From assembly GCF_021354595.1 (NCBI RefSeq), contig NZ_JADWYJ010000005.1, positions 186,001 through 250,000 of the forward strand: 64,000 bases of DNA. Reading direction: 5' to 3'. Position 1 is the stretch's first letter, and each line of letters opens with the position of its first letter. Source of the stretch: Maribellus sp. CM-23. Its GTDB lineage: Bacteria; Bacteroidota; Bacteroidia; Bacteroidales; Prolixibacteraceae. Positions 8,438 to 19,057 of the stretch are shown piece by piece. Under the pieces are notes generated by a model. It was not told the origin of the DNA. It did no database searches and saw nothing but the letters and a program-made list of their open reading frames with translations. A program made the translations under genes and the position numbers.

Positions 8438-8664
8438 AATCCCTTTGTGGAAGCTTTAATCCCGGTGAGCTTTTAACGTTATCCGATGTGGAAACGGAAT
8501 GCTGATAACTCAGATTCGACACTTTTTTATTTGTTATTCCTTATTCACTATTTCTTATTTTCTTGTTTTTTTTCAGATTTATATTTGAGTATAAGAAGGG
8601 TATTCGCCAGCAGGGAAAGATCAGAAGATTGTTATAACTGAATGAAAGAGTAGACACGCTTTCA

Positions 8665-8697
8665 TAAAAAAAGGAGACCCCGTAGCGAGCCTCCTTT
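8665..8697 (-). terminator. intrinsic terminator of the M43 protease gene
   Basis: On the minus strand AAAGGAG ... CTCCTTT forms a 7-bp stem with a 14-nt GC-containing loop, followed by a run of T (A-run 8666-8672 on the plus strand). It lies 25-57 nt after the stop at 8722 and would end the long minus-strand nutrient locus. Confidence 0.7.
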
Positions 8698-8721
8698 CTG
8701 AGCTATTAAAAACTAAAACTA

Positions 8722-11508
8722 TTACTGTTTCACTACTTTGGATGACGTAATTTTACCTTCAGAAACAATCCGGAGGAAATAAATGCCCGAAGGCAGTCCT
8801 TCCAGGTTGATTTCTGTCTGGTGGTAGGCATTTTCAATCACATCAATAATTTGTCCCTGCGACGTGGCAACATAAACACTAAAAGGTTTATTGTCCATAA
8901 TGCTCACATTTACGATTCCACTTGTAGGGTTCGGACATACATCGAAGTTAAGGGCAGGTATATCTTCAATTCCGGTTACAGTTCCGTAATCTTTTTTAAC
9001 AAATATTCCCGGGCGCAATGCTTCTGTAAAGTTTTGCATGTAAGCAGCCTGTTGTTCGGTAAACATACAGGCACACGGCAACGAGTAATCCATAAAGTTA
9101 TTGATCTGGATCAGGTTACCACATTGGTACAATTCACGCTGGCAATTGTCGTACACCATGGTTTTGTAGTACTGTTCCGGAGTATCATCGAAATTATCGC
9201 CATACAAGGTTTCTACTTTTACTGGGAACGGCATATAGACTGTTTTTTCAACCACCAGGGCAAACGTGTGTTTTAACCCAAAATAGTGTCCTAACTCGTG
9301 GATAGCTGTTTTATACTTGATATCCGGTGTTAGTTCGGTAGCCATAAATGTATTGTAGTAATCCAGGCTTAAACCGTCAAGAACAGAAGCATCGCTGTCT
9401 TCCGAGTCGAGCCAGCTTTTCCAGAATGTACTGTCGTTGCTTTCGAGCCAGGCATTGTAAAGTGGATCATTGGTACCTGTTGGTTCCGGATTGGTAACAA
9501 AACCCCCAACCTGTCCGTTGTTTTTACCGTTAAAGTCGGCAATATAAATGTTCAGGTAACGTTTGTGGTCCCAGTTGTAAGGGCGGCCAACATCGTCGAA
9601 TTTAAATGCATACTTTTCTTCAGGCGCTGTGCCAGTGCCTACGCTAAAGTAATCTTCGGTGGTGGTATGGTATACAATACCGTTGGTTGCTACATTGTCG
9701 GGTGTCAGAGTTGCCAGTTTCAATTTAATTCCGGGAATGCCAATCACCGAAGTAAAATCGTCATTAACACCCGACTGGTCGTTGGTCCCCAGTAGCGCAC
9801 TGTTGATGGCATCGAGCATTTCCTTTATCTGTGTTTCTGATATCTTGCCTTCAGGGTTACTCTCATTGTGGATTACATGAACTACTGTATTCACAATAAA
9901 TACAGAATCAGGTTCACTAACGACGGCCCCATTTTTCAACGAATAATTGCCTGTACTACTGATCGCTCCAAAAGGATTGTCGCCTACGAATATGCTTGCC
10001 GATTTATTGGTAGTAGTGTCAGAAACACCGAATTTTGGAGCTTCAATCTCGCCGCACGAAATATTACCTGCATCAAATTTATCCTTAAGGCCGTTTTCGA
10101 AGTATTTTGTCAGGGCAGGGGTTTCCAATGATTTTTCACCATTTTGTGCACACAACAACCCAAAGTAATAAATTTCATAGCTGGAACCACTTTCCAACCA
10201 AATTGGCCATGGTTCTGATACCAGGTTAAAAAAGTCGATGTTAAATGCACCGTTAAGACTTACTTCTGAGCGTAAAGCTTTCGAGTTGAGCAGGCTTTCG
10301 CAAGCCGGCCCCATTACCACAACAGGAATTTGTTCACCGTTTACATCAATGGTTTTTTTCTCGGTAACTTCAATAAGATCTACTTCCCCGGGTACCAGAC
10401 GATCAACATATACAATATTTGAATATTGGGTATAGGCAGTGTCAATTTGTTCTGCTGTGAGTCCAAGACCACCTTCCTCAACCGGCTTCTGCATTTCATT
10501 TTCCATGGTAAAACCCGTAACATGCGCGGGCCAGTTGTATCTGGTAATCAGTTTAAAATTGTAGTTGGGAGAAATTCCGTCATTTGCTTCGTAATGATCC
10601 GATTTCGCCCAAAGCTTTACAATCTCTTCAGGCATAGGGAAAGACTCTGTGAGCGTAGCAAGTGGGGCATCGCATAATGCGAAAATCGTATTTTTTTCGG
10701 TGTACGATACTTCTGTATACCCCCATTTGGCTACATAATCGTTGTAATATTTAAAATCACAGGCCCAGGTCGAATCGGTCCATGCGTATCCCTTTGATGT
10801 TAACAGGTTGGTCGCTTTGGAGTAAAGCTCGTGTTCCATCCCTGCATCAACCGTTCCGGTAGTCACACAACTGGCTTCAGCCTCCCAGACATCGATTTGT
10901 TCCTGTGTGATCCCGTTGTTAATCAGAAATTGTTGGAACTTTGCATTTCCAAGGTTACAGGCCCAGTTTAGATCGGTGATACACACCGACGTATTATAAC
11001 GGTAATAAGGCAAAAGTTCTACCGGAACACCTTGTGTGGTATCTTGCGTAAATTCGTAGTGCGAAAAATCATTGGCAATGGTTCCGTTAAACAGCGACAT
11101 TTCCCACTGGTCGCCGGGTTGCGCATCCATGTCAATCAGTTTATAAAAGGTTTGGTCGTACTTGTCGTAGATGTACGCTTTGTTTCCTTCTTTAAACATA
11201 TAACGGGCATTTCCCTTCTTGTATTCTTCAGGTAATGGCTCTTCTTGCGGTCTTGCCTCGGGGCCAACCCAAAATCCCCGGGGAGTATAAATCTCCGAGC
11301 AATTTACGGTAATAGTATCTGTGGTGCCGTTAATCACACCGGTTATCGAAACGGTGTCGGTAAGCACAATTACATTAATATATCCGGTAGTGAATTCATC
11401 AGCATACCAATATTTCCAGGACGATCCGGCCGGAGCAAAGGGTTCTCTTACCTGTGCAACAACATTCAGCGTTGCAAACAAAGCAAAAAGTAGTAATAAT
11501 TTCTTCAT
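8722..11508 (-). CDS. secreted M43-type (pappalysin/cytophagalysin) metalloprotease with T9SS sorting domain
   Basis: A 928-aa exported protein: signal peptide MKKLLLLFALFATLNVVAQ; a ~500-aa N-terminal region that I do not recognise, with scattered cysteines; a zinc protease domain with HELGHYFGLKH at residues 737-747 and the Met-turn NFMDYS around M806, followed by FTEQQAAYM, as in M43 proteases; and a C-terminal type A sorting domain (CPNPTSGIVNVSI ... LPSGIYFLRI ... KVVKQ) that directs type IX secretion to the cell surface or medium. It is the last gene of a sigma/FecR/SusCD locus on the same strand, which suggests it digests the protein that the SusCD system takes up. The substrate is unknown. 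Family length varies; the N-terminal extension is unusually large. Confidence 0.88.
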   Translation of the reverse strand: MKKLLLLFALFATLNVVAQVREPFAPAGSSWKYWYADEFTTGYINVIVLTDTVSITGVINGTTDTITVNCSEIYTPRGFWVGPEARPQEEPLPEEYKKGNARYMFKEGNKAYIYDKYDQTFYKLIDMDAQPGDQWEMSLFNGTIANDFSHYEFTQDTTQGVPVELLPYYRYNTSVCITDLNWACNLGNAKFQQFLINNGITQEQIDVWEAEASCVTTGTVDAGMEHELYSKATNLLTSKGYAWTDSTWACDFKYYNDYVAKWGYTEVSYTEKNTIFALCDAPLATLTESFPMPEEIVKLWAKSDHYEANDGISPNYNFKLITRYNWPAHVTGFTMENEMQKPVEEGGLGLTAEQIDTAYTQYSNIVYVDRLVPGEVDLIEVTEKKTIDVNGEQIPVVVMGPACESLLNSKALRSEVSLNGAFNIDFFNLVSEPWPIWLESGSSYEIYYFGLLCAQNGEKSLETPALTKYFENGLKDKFDAGNISCGEIEAPKFGVSDTTTNKSASIFVGDNPFGAISSTGNYSLKNGAVVSEPDSVFIVNTVVHVIHNESNPEGKISETQIKEMLDAINSALLGTNDQSGVNDDFTSVIGIPGIKLKLATLTPDNVATNGIVYHTTTEDYFSVGTGTAPEEKYAFKFDDVGRPYNWDHKRYLNIYIADFNGKNNGQVGGFVTNPEPTGTNDPLYNAWLESNDSTFWKSWLDSEDSDASVLDGLSLDYYNTFMATELTPDIKYKTAIHELGHYFGLKHTFALVVEKTVYMPFPVKVETLYGDNFDDTPEQYYKTMVYDNCQRELYQCGNLIQINNFMDYSLPCACMFTEQQAAYMQNFTEALRPGIFVKKDYGTVTGIEDIPALNFDVCPNPTSGIVNVSIMDNKPFSVYVATSQGQIIDVIENAYHQTEINLEGLPSGIYFLRIVSEGKITSSKVVKQ

Positions 11509-11573
11509 ACGCTTGAAATTGTATTTTAGTTAATATTCAGTTTACTCATATAATGATCCATAACTGGGGTGAC

Positions 11574-12983
11574 TTAATGAAGGGTTCCGGTTCGCATGTA
11601 CATAAAACCTTCGTCTTTATTATCTACAATGTAGAGGGACAAACTTCCGTCAACTGAATTTGCATATGGATTAGAAACCAGGGTGTAACCTTCGGGCTGA
11701 GTCATTTTATTAACCATGCCTTCTATCTCTTGTCTGATCTCGTCAGGGATGTAACTGGAATAACCGCCGTTACCTTTTTCTGAGTCCAGGCTGAATGCAA
11801 TCTGGTCGCTTCCTGTTGTTTCATAAGTGAAATAAACGTCGAAGAAAGATTCAAAGCCATCTCCTTTAAACACAAAACTGAAAAAGTTGTAGGTATCATT
11901 TAGTTTTGGATTATAATACCCCAGGTAGATACTAAAATCGCTGAAATAGGGATTGTTTTCAAGCCCGAAATAGGTGATAACATCTCCGTAACGGAAGCCA
12001 CCTTCGAACTGGGGTCTTGAGCTCCAGAATCGTCCGCCTTTTGCCAGACTGATGCCGTTTACTTTCAGGAAATGTTCGATCCCGTCGTCGACAGGTACCA
12101 TCGTACGTACAGTTGAGTAAAAGGCCGATTCACTGCCATTGTCGAGGCTTACGTTCAGTACTTTCGAAATGCCTTCGCCCTCTGTTAATTCTCCGAAGGT
12201 AATGGTACTAAAGGCTTCCATTCCGGGCACGGCGAGAGGACGTGTGAGTTTTATGCCATCTTCGGTATAGTAAAAACCTATTGTCTGTGACTTTAGCTTA
12301 CCCTCTTCATCGTAATAATAAAAACCAATAGATCGGTTGTAAAATCCCAGACTCAGTTGGAGTTGGGGCGCTTGGCCTTTGTGCAGGTAGTTAAACAAGA
12401 TCGTATTATCGACAAATTCCTTGAACTTTAGTTCCGACAACATGTATTTGGTTATATCCCACGATGCATTGGAGGCAGGAGTCATTACCATTTTTGAGCG
12501 ACCGTCGCTAAGAACGATTTCGTCCTCCGAATAGCTTTCTATCTGGTACTGGAATGTAGAGCTGTAATTCAGTTCATAGAGCTTGTGTATAAAACAGTAG
12601 GTCTCGAACGACAATTCGAAATTGCTAACGTGTTTTACTTCATAACGAATATTGCTTTGTTTTTTTGTTGCATCGAAAGGCTTGGTGCCGAAAGCGTAGT
12701 TGTACTCGTAATAATCGCCGGCCATTTCACAGGTGCCGTCGTTGTTAAACTTTACAACCGTATTAAATCCTCCAACGTCGTCTCCGTCTGGTTTTAAAAC
12801 AAACTTCCAGCCATACTCTGAACCGGTAAGGATCTCAGTAATCTTTAGTTCGTGCTCTTCTGCTGTCAACCGATCCTCGGGGAAAGGGTTATACGGAGAG
12901 TCGTCGCACCCACTTAGTACAGTAATCCCCAGCAGCAACAGTATTGATAGTTTAATAATTTCTCTCATTTTGAATTTATTCAT
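11574..12983 (-). CDS. DUF4302 domain-containing lipoprotein
   Basis: A ~469-aa lipoprotein: MNKFKMREIIKLSILLLLGI then VLSGC gives a lipobox cysteine near residue 26. The mature N-terminus, with EDRLTAEEHELKITEILTGS and YGWKFVLKPDGDDVGGF, fits the DUF4302 family, which occurs in Bacteroidota SusCD loci together with HExxH lipoproteins and is thought to be a surface-exposed accessory protein; no enzyme motif is seen. I start at the ATG at 12983; a TTG lies 2 codons upstream. It is 65 nt upstream of the M43 protease gene and 39 nt after the HExxH lipoprotein, consistent with one operon. Confidence 0.82.
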   Translation of the reverse strand: MNKFKMREIIKLSILLLLGITVLSGCDDSPYNPFPEDRLTAEEHELKITEILTGSEYGWKFVLKPDGDDVGGFNTVVKFNNDGTCEMAGDYYEYNYAFGTKPFDATKKQSNIRYEVKHVSNFELSFETYCFIHKLYELNYSSTFQYQIESYSEDEIVLSDGRSKMVMTPASNASWDITKYMLSELKFKEFVDNTILFNYLHKGQAPQLQLSLGFYNRSIGFYYYDEEGKLKSQTIGFYYTEDGIKLTRPLAVPGMEAFSTITFGELTEGEGISKVLNVSLDNGSESAFYSTVRTMVPVDDGIEHFLKVNGISLAKGGRFWSSRPQFEGGFRYGDVITYFGLENNPYFSDFSIYLGYYNPKLNDTYNFFSFVFKGDGFESFFDVYFTYETTGSDQIAFSLDSEKGNGGYSSYIPDEIRQEIEGMVNKMTQPEGYTLVSNPYANSVDGSLSLYIVDNKDEGFMYMRTGTLH

Positions 12984-13022
12984 GTTCAATTATATCTTAA
13001 TGATGTACTGAAAGTTATCCCT

Positions 13023-13940
13023 TTATAAATCGTGTTCCTCGGCGTACTCGATTATCCATTGTTCCATCTCGTTTCCAATGCGTTGGACATCGATTCCCAG
13101 GTTGTTGTAATACTCTATTAAAAGCTTGTATTTCTGATGCACCTTTTCAAAGTCGGTAATACCAATGTAGTCATAGCCGTTTCCAGCTTCATTCACAATC
13201 CTAAAAAGGCTATACAGGGCTGTTTCTTCCGAACGTGTTACTGCAATTTCAGAAAGCGTGGCAAAATCTTCCATTTCGTTTACAGCTCCATAGGGGCGAA
13301 TAAATCCCCGGTTCAGAGCTTCCAAGCCGCCCAGTGACGAGAAATGGGTGTTTTTAAGGTACAAGCCTTTGCTTATATCGCTATAGCCCTTGGGTAGTCC
13401 GTATCGGCGGTTCAGGATGTGTGCAAATTCGTGATGTAGTATTTTTTGCATTTCGTAGCGGAAGCTAAAGTAACTTTCGGGATCCATGTCAGGATCGAAA
13501 CTATTTACCAATCCAATGTTGATGCGATACTGCGAATCGGCCTGTCCGGCGGCGCTCATGCTGGTGCCGTTTTCTTCTCCGTAGTTGATAGAACCTCCAA
13601 TAAGAACAATCTCGCGCGGAAGGTTTTCACGCAAAAACTCATTGTTATAATAGGGTTTAAACCAAATTTCTTCCATTAACAAAAGAAAATCGTACACTTT
13701 TTCTGCCTTAGGCGGAAAGGCGTTGGCATTGTTCCCAATAAAGTGCGAATCCCAGTTGTAAATAACCTTAGAGTCGTATTTCTGTTCTATTTCGTATATT
13801 TTTTTTCCAAGAGCAGTGGTGGTATCAATATCCGTAGGTTGGTATTCGTACGGCTCGATATCGAGTGTGTCGTCCGAGCTACAGGCACTTATCAGAAAGA
13901 CAAATGCAAAAACAGAAAGGATTAAGTATATTCTTTTCAT
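13023..13940 (-). CDS. SusCD-associated zinc metallohydrolase lipoprotein (HExxH)
   Basis: A 305-aa lipoprotein with lipobox FLISAC (Cys ~20) followed by SSDD. The zinc motif HHEFAHILNRRYG is at about residues 169-181, and a conserved NEMEDFATLSEIA segment downstream may supply the third ligand. It matches the family called substrate import-associated zinc metallohydrolase lipoprotein (TIGR04549-type), which is encoded with SusC/SusD homologues. It likely acts at the outer membrane, trimming peptides before or during TonB-dependent import; this role is inferred. It is 9 nt downstream of susD-like gene end, so tightly coupled to it. Start: the ATG at 13940, not the TTG 2 codons upstream. Confidence 0.85.
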   Translation of the reverse strand: MKRIYLILSVFAFVFLISACSSDDTLDIEPYEYQPTDIDTTTALGKKIYEIEQKYDSKVIYNWDSHFIGNNANAFPPKAEKVYDFLLLMEEIWFKPYYNNEFLRENLPREIVLIGGSINYGEENGTSMSAAGQADSQYRINIGLVNSFDPDMDPESYFSFRYEMQKILHHEFAHILNRRYGLPKGYSDISKGLYLKNTHFSSLGGLEALNRGFIRPYGAVNEMEDFATLSEIAVTRSEETALYSLFRIVNEAGNGYDYIGITDFEKVHQKYKLLIEYYNNLGIDVQRIGNEMEQWIIEYAEEHDL

Positions 13941-13948
13941 GATCAAAA

Positions 13949-15379
13949 TTATCTAGGGTTTTTTTCTATTTCCGGGTTGTTTATCAACTCGTTGTCGGGT
14001 ATCTGCAATACGTAGCGAAGGTCGTTTTGTTCCAGGACATACTTCTCTCCGTTAAAATAATGTACAATCTCAGGTGCCCCGTTACGTTTCAGGTCGAACC
14101 AACGGTGTCCTTCGTAACACAGTTCTTTGCGTCGTTCCAGTAAAACTCCGTCTACCATATCCTGCTGTGTTCTAAAATCACTGAATCGATAAGGGACATA
14201 ATAGTCAGGATGAAAGCGTTTTTGGCGAAGAGTATTCAGATCGCGGATAGCATTAGCTTTGTTGTCGTCGCCTCCCAGTTTGGCATAAGCCTCTGCCCGG
14301 TTTAGCAATACCTCTTCGGTCCGGAACAGCGGGAAATTAAACTGCTGATAGCTTAACGATAACTTTAGTGTTATGTAGTTGGGCATTGATGTATTGGTGA
14401 AAGAAAAATTTTGTTTGCCCCTCAAATCACGGTATTCGTAAATACGCATAAACTCATTAGCATAATAACCACTTCTCATGTAGTTTACTGCAAAATAGCC
14501 GGGGCGAATCAGTAGTACATTTTCCCGGTCGTCGGTAAAGTAACTGTTGGCATGTGGCAGTGGTTCAAAAACTTCTCCCAAGTCGCTGTTCGGAAAATCA
14601 TTGTGGTCGAGCAAAGTTGAATTGATTTCCCAAGACTGGTTACTGTATTCAATTGTTTTTTGATAATCGCCTGTATACAGGTAAAAACGGGAGGCAAAAG
14701 CCAGGGCCGAAACTTTGGTGAAATGGAATTTTGGTTTCTCAATATACGCATCGTTGATCAATTCAAGGCCTTTTAGCATGTCCTTTTCAATCTGTTCGTA
14801 CACTTCTGCTACGGTATTTCTTTTGAAGTAATGAAATCCGGCTTCGAGTGGTTCCAGCAAAACCGGAACACCTAAATCGGTTTCTGCGGTGGCCGGGTCG
14901 TAGTGCTTCCCAAAAAGGTTAACCAGTGTAAAGTAGGAATATGCACGCAAAAGCAGTGATTCCCCCAAAATAGAGGCAGCAAAGTTTTTGTCTCCTTCCG
15001 CATCCATTACATTGGCAATTACCAGGTTTTGTTTGTAAATATCAGCATAATACCAGCGCCAGGCATACTCCGGCGAAGAGGCTTCATCGGTAGCACGCTG
15101 GTCGATCCACAGGTATGCCAAACTCCATTCAGAGTATACACTTGGATTATTAAATGTTGTGTAATTTTTGGCTATTACATCATCGGTCATCAGGTCGGTA
15201 AAGGCATGGTAAACCTTTGGTAACCCTCCTACCATAACAGCATGATAGTCATCAACTGTTTGTGGAACCACCCTGTCTTCGGGATCGGTGCTTAATTGAT
15301 CTTCACAGGAAGTGAAAAGCAGTGCAGAAAATAGAAGGATTCCGCTTAAATAGTTTAAATATCTTTTGTTAAAAGTCAT
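13949..15379 (-). CDS. SusD/RagB-family nutrient-binding lipoprotein
   Basis: A 476-aa surface lipoprotein (lipobox LLFTSC, Cys25, then EDQLSTDPEDR, the usual SusD N-terminus). The N-terminal TPR-rich half includes ESLLLRAYSYFTLVNLFG with the characteristic RAY(S/A)Y motif, and the C-terminal half includes LRQKRFHP and LLERRKELCYEGHRWFDLKRNG, the RRxEL...E..RWFDL signature. SusD proteins cap SusC channels and bind the nutrient. Here the neighbours are proteases rather than glycoside hydrolases, so a peptide ligand is likely. It lies 22 nt after the SusC gene. Confidence 0.94.
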   Translation of the reverse strand: MTFNKRYLNYLSGILLFSALLFTSCEDQLSTDPEDRVVPQTVDDYHAVMVGGLPKVYHAFTDLMTDDVIAKNYTTFNNPSVYSEWSLAYLWIDQRATDEASSPEYAWRWYYADIYKQNLVIANVMDAEGDKNFAASILGESLLLRAYSYFTLVNLFGKHYDPATAETDLGVPVLLEPLEAGFHYFKRNTVAEVYEQIEKDMLKGLELINDAYIEKPKFHFTKVSALAFASRFYLYTGDYQKTIEYSNQSWEINSTLLDHNDFPNSDLGEVFEPLPHANSYFTDDRENVLLIRPGYFAVNYMRSGYYANEFMRIYEYRDLRGKQNFSFTNTSMPNYITLKLSLSYQQFNFPLFRTEEVLLNRAEAYAKLGGDDNKANAIRDLNTLRQKRFHPDYYVPYRFSDFRTQQDMVDGVLLERRKELCYEGHRWFDLKRNGAPEIVHYFNGEKYVLEQNDLRYVLQIPDNELINNPEIEKNPR

Positions 15380-15401
15380 GTTCTTTTTACTTACTTAGTT
15401 A

Positions 15402-18400
15402 TTAAAAATTGGCTTTTACGCTAAATGTAAAGGAAGTTTGAAGTGGAATATTTGAGCCTTGTATAAGAGCTTCCGGATCGCGGCCATTCAGATCTTTATG
15501 GGTAAGCGACCACAGGTTTTGTCCTTGTAACTGAAAGTGAATATCACCAACTCCGGAAACTTTGTGCTTTTCTCTCCGAAGATTGTATCCAAATGTAACA
15601 TTTCGCAGTTTCAGGTACGATGCATCTACCACCCTGATATTGCTGTTATTGTACATGTAGGGGACATCATATCCCTGTATCTGTAAGGCATATTGAGTTT
15701 CCAGATCGAGAATGGCAGGTACGTTGGTGTACTGTTCATCACCTGGAAATTGCCAGCGGTTTACCATTTCCTGCGAAACGTTTTCGGTGTCCAGGTAATA
15801 ATATTGGTAAACTTCGTCGAGTCTGGTTTTATTTCCCCCACTGTAAACAAACAGCATCGAAAAGTTAAAGTCTTTATACGTAAGAGTATTGGTGATTCCT
15901 CCCGAGTATACCGGCTCGCGGCTTCCCATGTATTCCAACGCACCCATATCGCGGGTTGAAAGATCCATACCGTACACTACATTGTCATCGGCATCGTAGA
16001 ATGTCGGTATACCTGCTTCGTCCAATCCGGCAAAGCGGAAAGCATAAATACCGGTCATAGGGTTTCCGACAACAGGAGCTACTATATTACTTGATGTAAG
16101 TGTTCTGAGTGTTGGGGTGTAAAAGGCTTCCAATACCTCGTTTTTATTGTAACCAAATGTAAAGTTAGTGTTCCAGGTAAATTTGGGTGTTTGTATGTTG
16201 GTTGAGCTTATTGAGAATTCAATACCCTGATTGCGCATACTTGCCCAGTTCAGGTTTACTTTGTCGAAACCAGTGACTCTTGAGACCGGGTAAGGGCTGA
16301 TCAGGTCGAAGTTACTTCGGTTGTAATACTCCAAACTACCACTAATGTTGTTTTTAATAGAGAAATCGAGAGCAAGGTTGTAAATGTGTTCTTTTTCCCA
16401 CTGAAGGTCGGGATTTGGCGGTTGCTCAACATTCAGTGATTCTTCCTTGTCATTCGGGTCGATAGCATAGGATAATTCATAATAGGCCAATACTTGTGGA
16501 GAGAAATTACCCGATACATTACCCCTTAATCCAAACGATCCGCGTAGTGCGAGGTTGGTAAAAAGCTGCTGGTTTTCCATGAAACTTTCCTGGGTGATAT
16601 TCCAGTTGGCACCAATACTCCAAATGGGCAGAAATCGGTAACGGGCGGTACTTCCAAACTGGTTTGATCCATCAGAACGCATGTTTCCGTTTAAAGTATA
16701 TCGTCCTTTATAGGTGTACGTTGCTGTTCCAAAATACGAGAGCAAGTAAGTTGGGCTGGTATTTAAGCCGTAGTAGGGAGTAAGTGAATAAACTTCGGCA
16801 CGTTTAATAGGCAAATGGCTTGGATTGGCTGTTTTGCCGCGGTAATATTCGTAGCCATAACCAAATACATAGCCATAATCGTAAATTTTGCTTCTGTATT
16901 CCTGTCCTCCGAAAAGATCTACTTTGTGGTCATCAAATATTTTCGACCAAGAGATGGTATTCCGGTTGGTAAAAAACGAACTGCGATCGTCGTTGGTTTG
17001 CATCAGACCGCCACGGGGAAGAGTGGTTACGCCTTCTGCAGGGGCATCTTCATCTTCTGAATCAATAAAAAAGTATCTGTCATTATCGCGGTAGGAATTT
17101 GATATATTTGAATTTTCGGTATAAATCCGCTCAACATGAGCATAAGTTTTCCGGAACGAAACGATCGAATTTAAATCGATATTGGGGTGGATTTTCCAGT
17201 TCAGATCAATCTGGCAAAGTGCATCGATGTTACTCAGGTTCGAAAACGAATTCTCAATTTCATTGAAAATGTTCATTCCCGTTTTATTGTAGGTATAGTA
17301 ATAATCCGACCCGTCGGCTTCTTTCTCGGGAATAGCCCGGCTGGTTGTTAATGCATACACGTAAGGGTTGGCATTGGAATTGAAAATTTCCTGCTCCTTA
17401 TTGCTGATATTAAGTTTGATGCCTGCTCTAAAGTTTTTGGCAACGTTGTAATTGGCTTTAAAGTTGGCAATGTAACGATCGGTGCTTTGCCCGATTGTAT
17501 TACCTAAATCCTGAAAGTAATTCAACGAAAAGTAATATTGTGCACGTTCGGTACCAGATGTGATACTAACGTTGTGCTCCATTTTAAAAGAGTTTTTATA
17601 CAGCAGGTCGAACCAATCGGTGTTTTCCTGCCGAAGACGGTAAACTTCCTGTTGGAATTGTTCATCGGTGATGGATTTATCGTAATAGCGCATTACTGAC
17701 TGACCGAATCCCCCGGCGAAGTAATCGAGGTTGTTGTAATTCATCAAACCTTTGTTGAACATTTCTTTCGACAGCAATATTCTGTCGTTGGAATTCATCA
17801 TGTAAAAATCGTTGATATCAGGCTTCATTTCTGTGGTGAAATTGCCCGCATAGTCAATGCTGAAATGATCCTTTTTACCGCGTTTGGTAGTAACCACAAT
17901 TACACCGTTTACGGCCTGCGTACCATAAAGCGCTGTAGCCGATGCGTCTTTCAGGATAGAAATTTCTTCAATATCGTTGGGGTTCAAACCTCCAATTGCT
18001 GAACTAACGAGGGTACTTGGATCTCCCGAATAAAGTTCGTTTGGGTTGATTTTAACGGCATCTTCCATTACCACACCATCGATAACCCAAAGTGGCTCTC
18101 GGTTACCACTGATCGATGAGTTTCCTCTGATTCGAATTTTACTTCGTGACCCGGTGGTACCTGAAACGTTTTCAATTTGCACACCGGCAACCTGTCCCTG
18201 AAGCATTTTGTCAACTGTTTCGAGTCCCGGCTGCTGAACATCAGCCATTTTTACTTTCTGTACCGATCCGGTAAACTCGCGGCGGTCAACATTCTGAAAC
18301 CCGGTAACTACTACTTCGTCCAATCCCTGCAGAGAGAGTTTTAACGCGATGTTATAGTGGTTCTTTTCATCCATCTCAACCACATTTTCCTGGTATCCGA

Positions 18401-18959
18401 TCATGTTAACCGTAATGCTTTTTACTTCTTCGGGAATCGTGATTTCGAAAGTTCCGTCGAGCAAGGTAGTTGTGCCCTGAAGTAGCCCGTTTATGCGGTA
18501 AGTAATGGTTGCAGCTATTATGCCTTCTCCGTTTTCATCGGTTACCATCCCGGTAATTGTCCGCTTTTTTTCCTGCTGGGTTTTCACGGGGGCAACTACC
18601 GGTTCTTCCTTTTTTTCTGTTGGAGCCGGAGTAAGTACGATTATTTTTTCTTTTACTTCCACATCCACCGAAAGCTGATCCGACAAGGCATCAAGGATCT
18701 TCTCCGCACTATCGCGCAGATTCACCTGAATCGATTTCTTAGTATCGATATTGGTGGTGCTGTAGAAGAAATTTTTCCCGGTTTGCTTTTTTAAGTGGTC
18801 CATAACCTGCTTTACGGTCACGGTTGCAGTGCCCGATTGTGGATTTTCAGCAGAGCTAAAATACGCTGTACTGAACAAGGTCAGTAGCAAAAAGGTAAAT
18901 GCAGTTTTTCGCATCATTTTTTGTAAATTCTTAATCATGTATGGTTTGTTTTTTTGCAT
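15402..18959 (-). CDS. SusC/RagA-family TonB-dependent outer-membrane transporter with STN domain
   Basis: A 1185-aa outer-membrane transporter. After a signal peptide comes an STN (secretin/TonB N-terminal) domain (~40-115: VKQVMDHLKKQTGKNFFYS ...), which is the module that contacts FecR. A carboxypeptidase-regulatory-like beta-sandwich follows (~133-205: RTITGMVTDENGEGI), then the plug with LDEVVVTGFQNVDRREFTGS and LKDASATALYGTQAVNGVIVV, and the beta-barrel ending in the terminal aromatic residue (SVKANF). It imports substrate delivered by the SusD partner. A second ATG at 18938 is an equally good start. The STN domain, FecR and sigma genes upstream imply trans-envelope signalling. Confidence 0.95.
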   Translation of the reverse strand: MQKNKPYMIKNLQKMMRKTAFTFLLLTLFSTAYFSSAENPQSGTATVTVKQVMDHLKKQTGKNFFYSTTNIDTKKSIQVNLRDSAEKILDALSDQLSVDVEVKEKIIVLTPAPTEKKEEPVVAPVKTQQEKKRTITGMVTDENGEGIIAATITYRINGLLQGTTTLLDGTFEITIPEEVKSITVNMIGYQENVVEMDEKNHYNIALKLSLQGLDEVVVTGFQNVDRREFTGSVQKVKMADVQQPGLETVDKMLQGQVAGVQIENVSGTTGSRSKIRIRGNSSISGNREPLWVIDGVVMEDAVKINPNELYSGDPSTLVSSAIGGLNPNDIEEISILKDASATALYGTQAVNGVIVVTTKRGKKDHFSIDYAGNFTTEMKPDINDFYMMNSNDRILLSKEMFNKGLMNYNNLDYFAGGFGQSVMRYYDKSITDEQFQQEVYRLRQENTDWFDLLYKNSFKMEHNVSITSGTERAQYYFSLNYFQDLGNTIGQSTDRYIANFKANYNVAKNFRAGIKLNISNKEQEIFNSNANPYVYALTTSRAIPEKEADGSDYYYTYNKTGMNIFNEIENSFSNLSNIDALCQIDLNWKIHPNIDLNSIVSFRKTYAHVERIYTENSNISNSYRDNDRYFFIDSEDEDAPAEGVTTLPRGGLMQTNDDRSSFFTNRNTISWSKIFDDHKVDLFGGQEYRSKIYDYGYVFGYGYEYYRGKTANPSHLPIKRAEVYSLTPYYGLNTSPTYLLSYFGTATYTYKGRYTLNGNMRSDGSNQFGSTARYRFLPIWSIGANWNITQESFMENQQLFTNLALRGSFGLRGNVSGNFSPQVLAYYELSYAIDPNDKEESLNVEQPPNPDLQWEKEHIYNLALDFSIKNNISGSLEYYNRSNFDLISPYPVSRVTGFDKVNLNWASMRNQGIEFSISSTNIQTPKFTWNTNFTFGYNKNEVLEAFYTPTLRTLTSSNIVAPVVGNPMTGIYAFRFAGLDEAGIPTFYDADDNVVYGMDLSTRDMGALEYMGSREPVYSGGITNTLTYKDFNFSMLFVYSGGNKTRLDEVYQYYYLDTENVSQEMVNRWQFPGDEQYTNVPAILDLETQYALQIQGYDVPYMYNNSNIRVVDASYLKLRNVTFGYNLRREKHKVSGVGDIHFQLQGQNLWSLTHKDLNGRDPEALIQGSNIPLQTSFTFSVKANF

Positions 18960-19057
18960 ATTTCGTGCTATTCACCTTCGGATTTTGGTAATTCAAAGCC
19001 CAATGATGACTCTTCTTCGGTTTCGAACGAAGACAAATTATATGGTTGATCTATCTG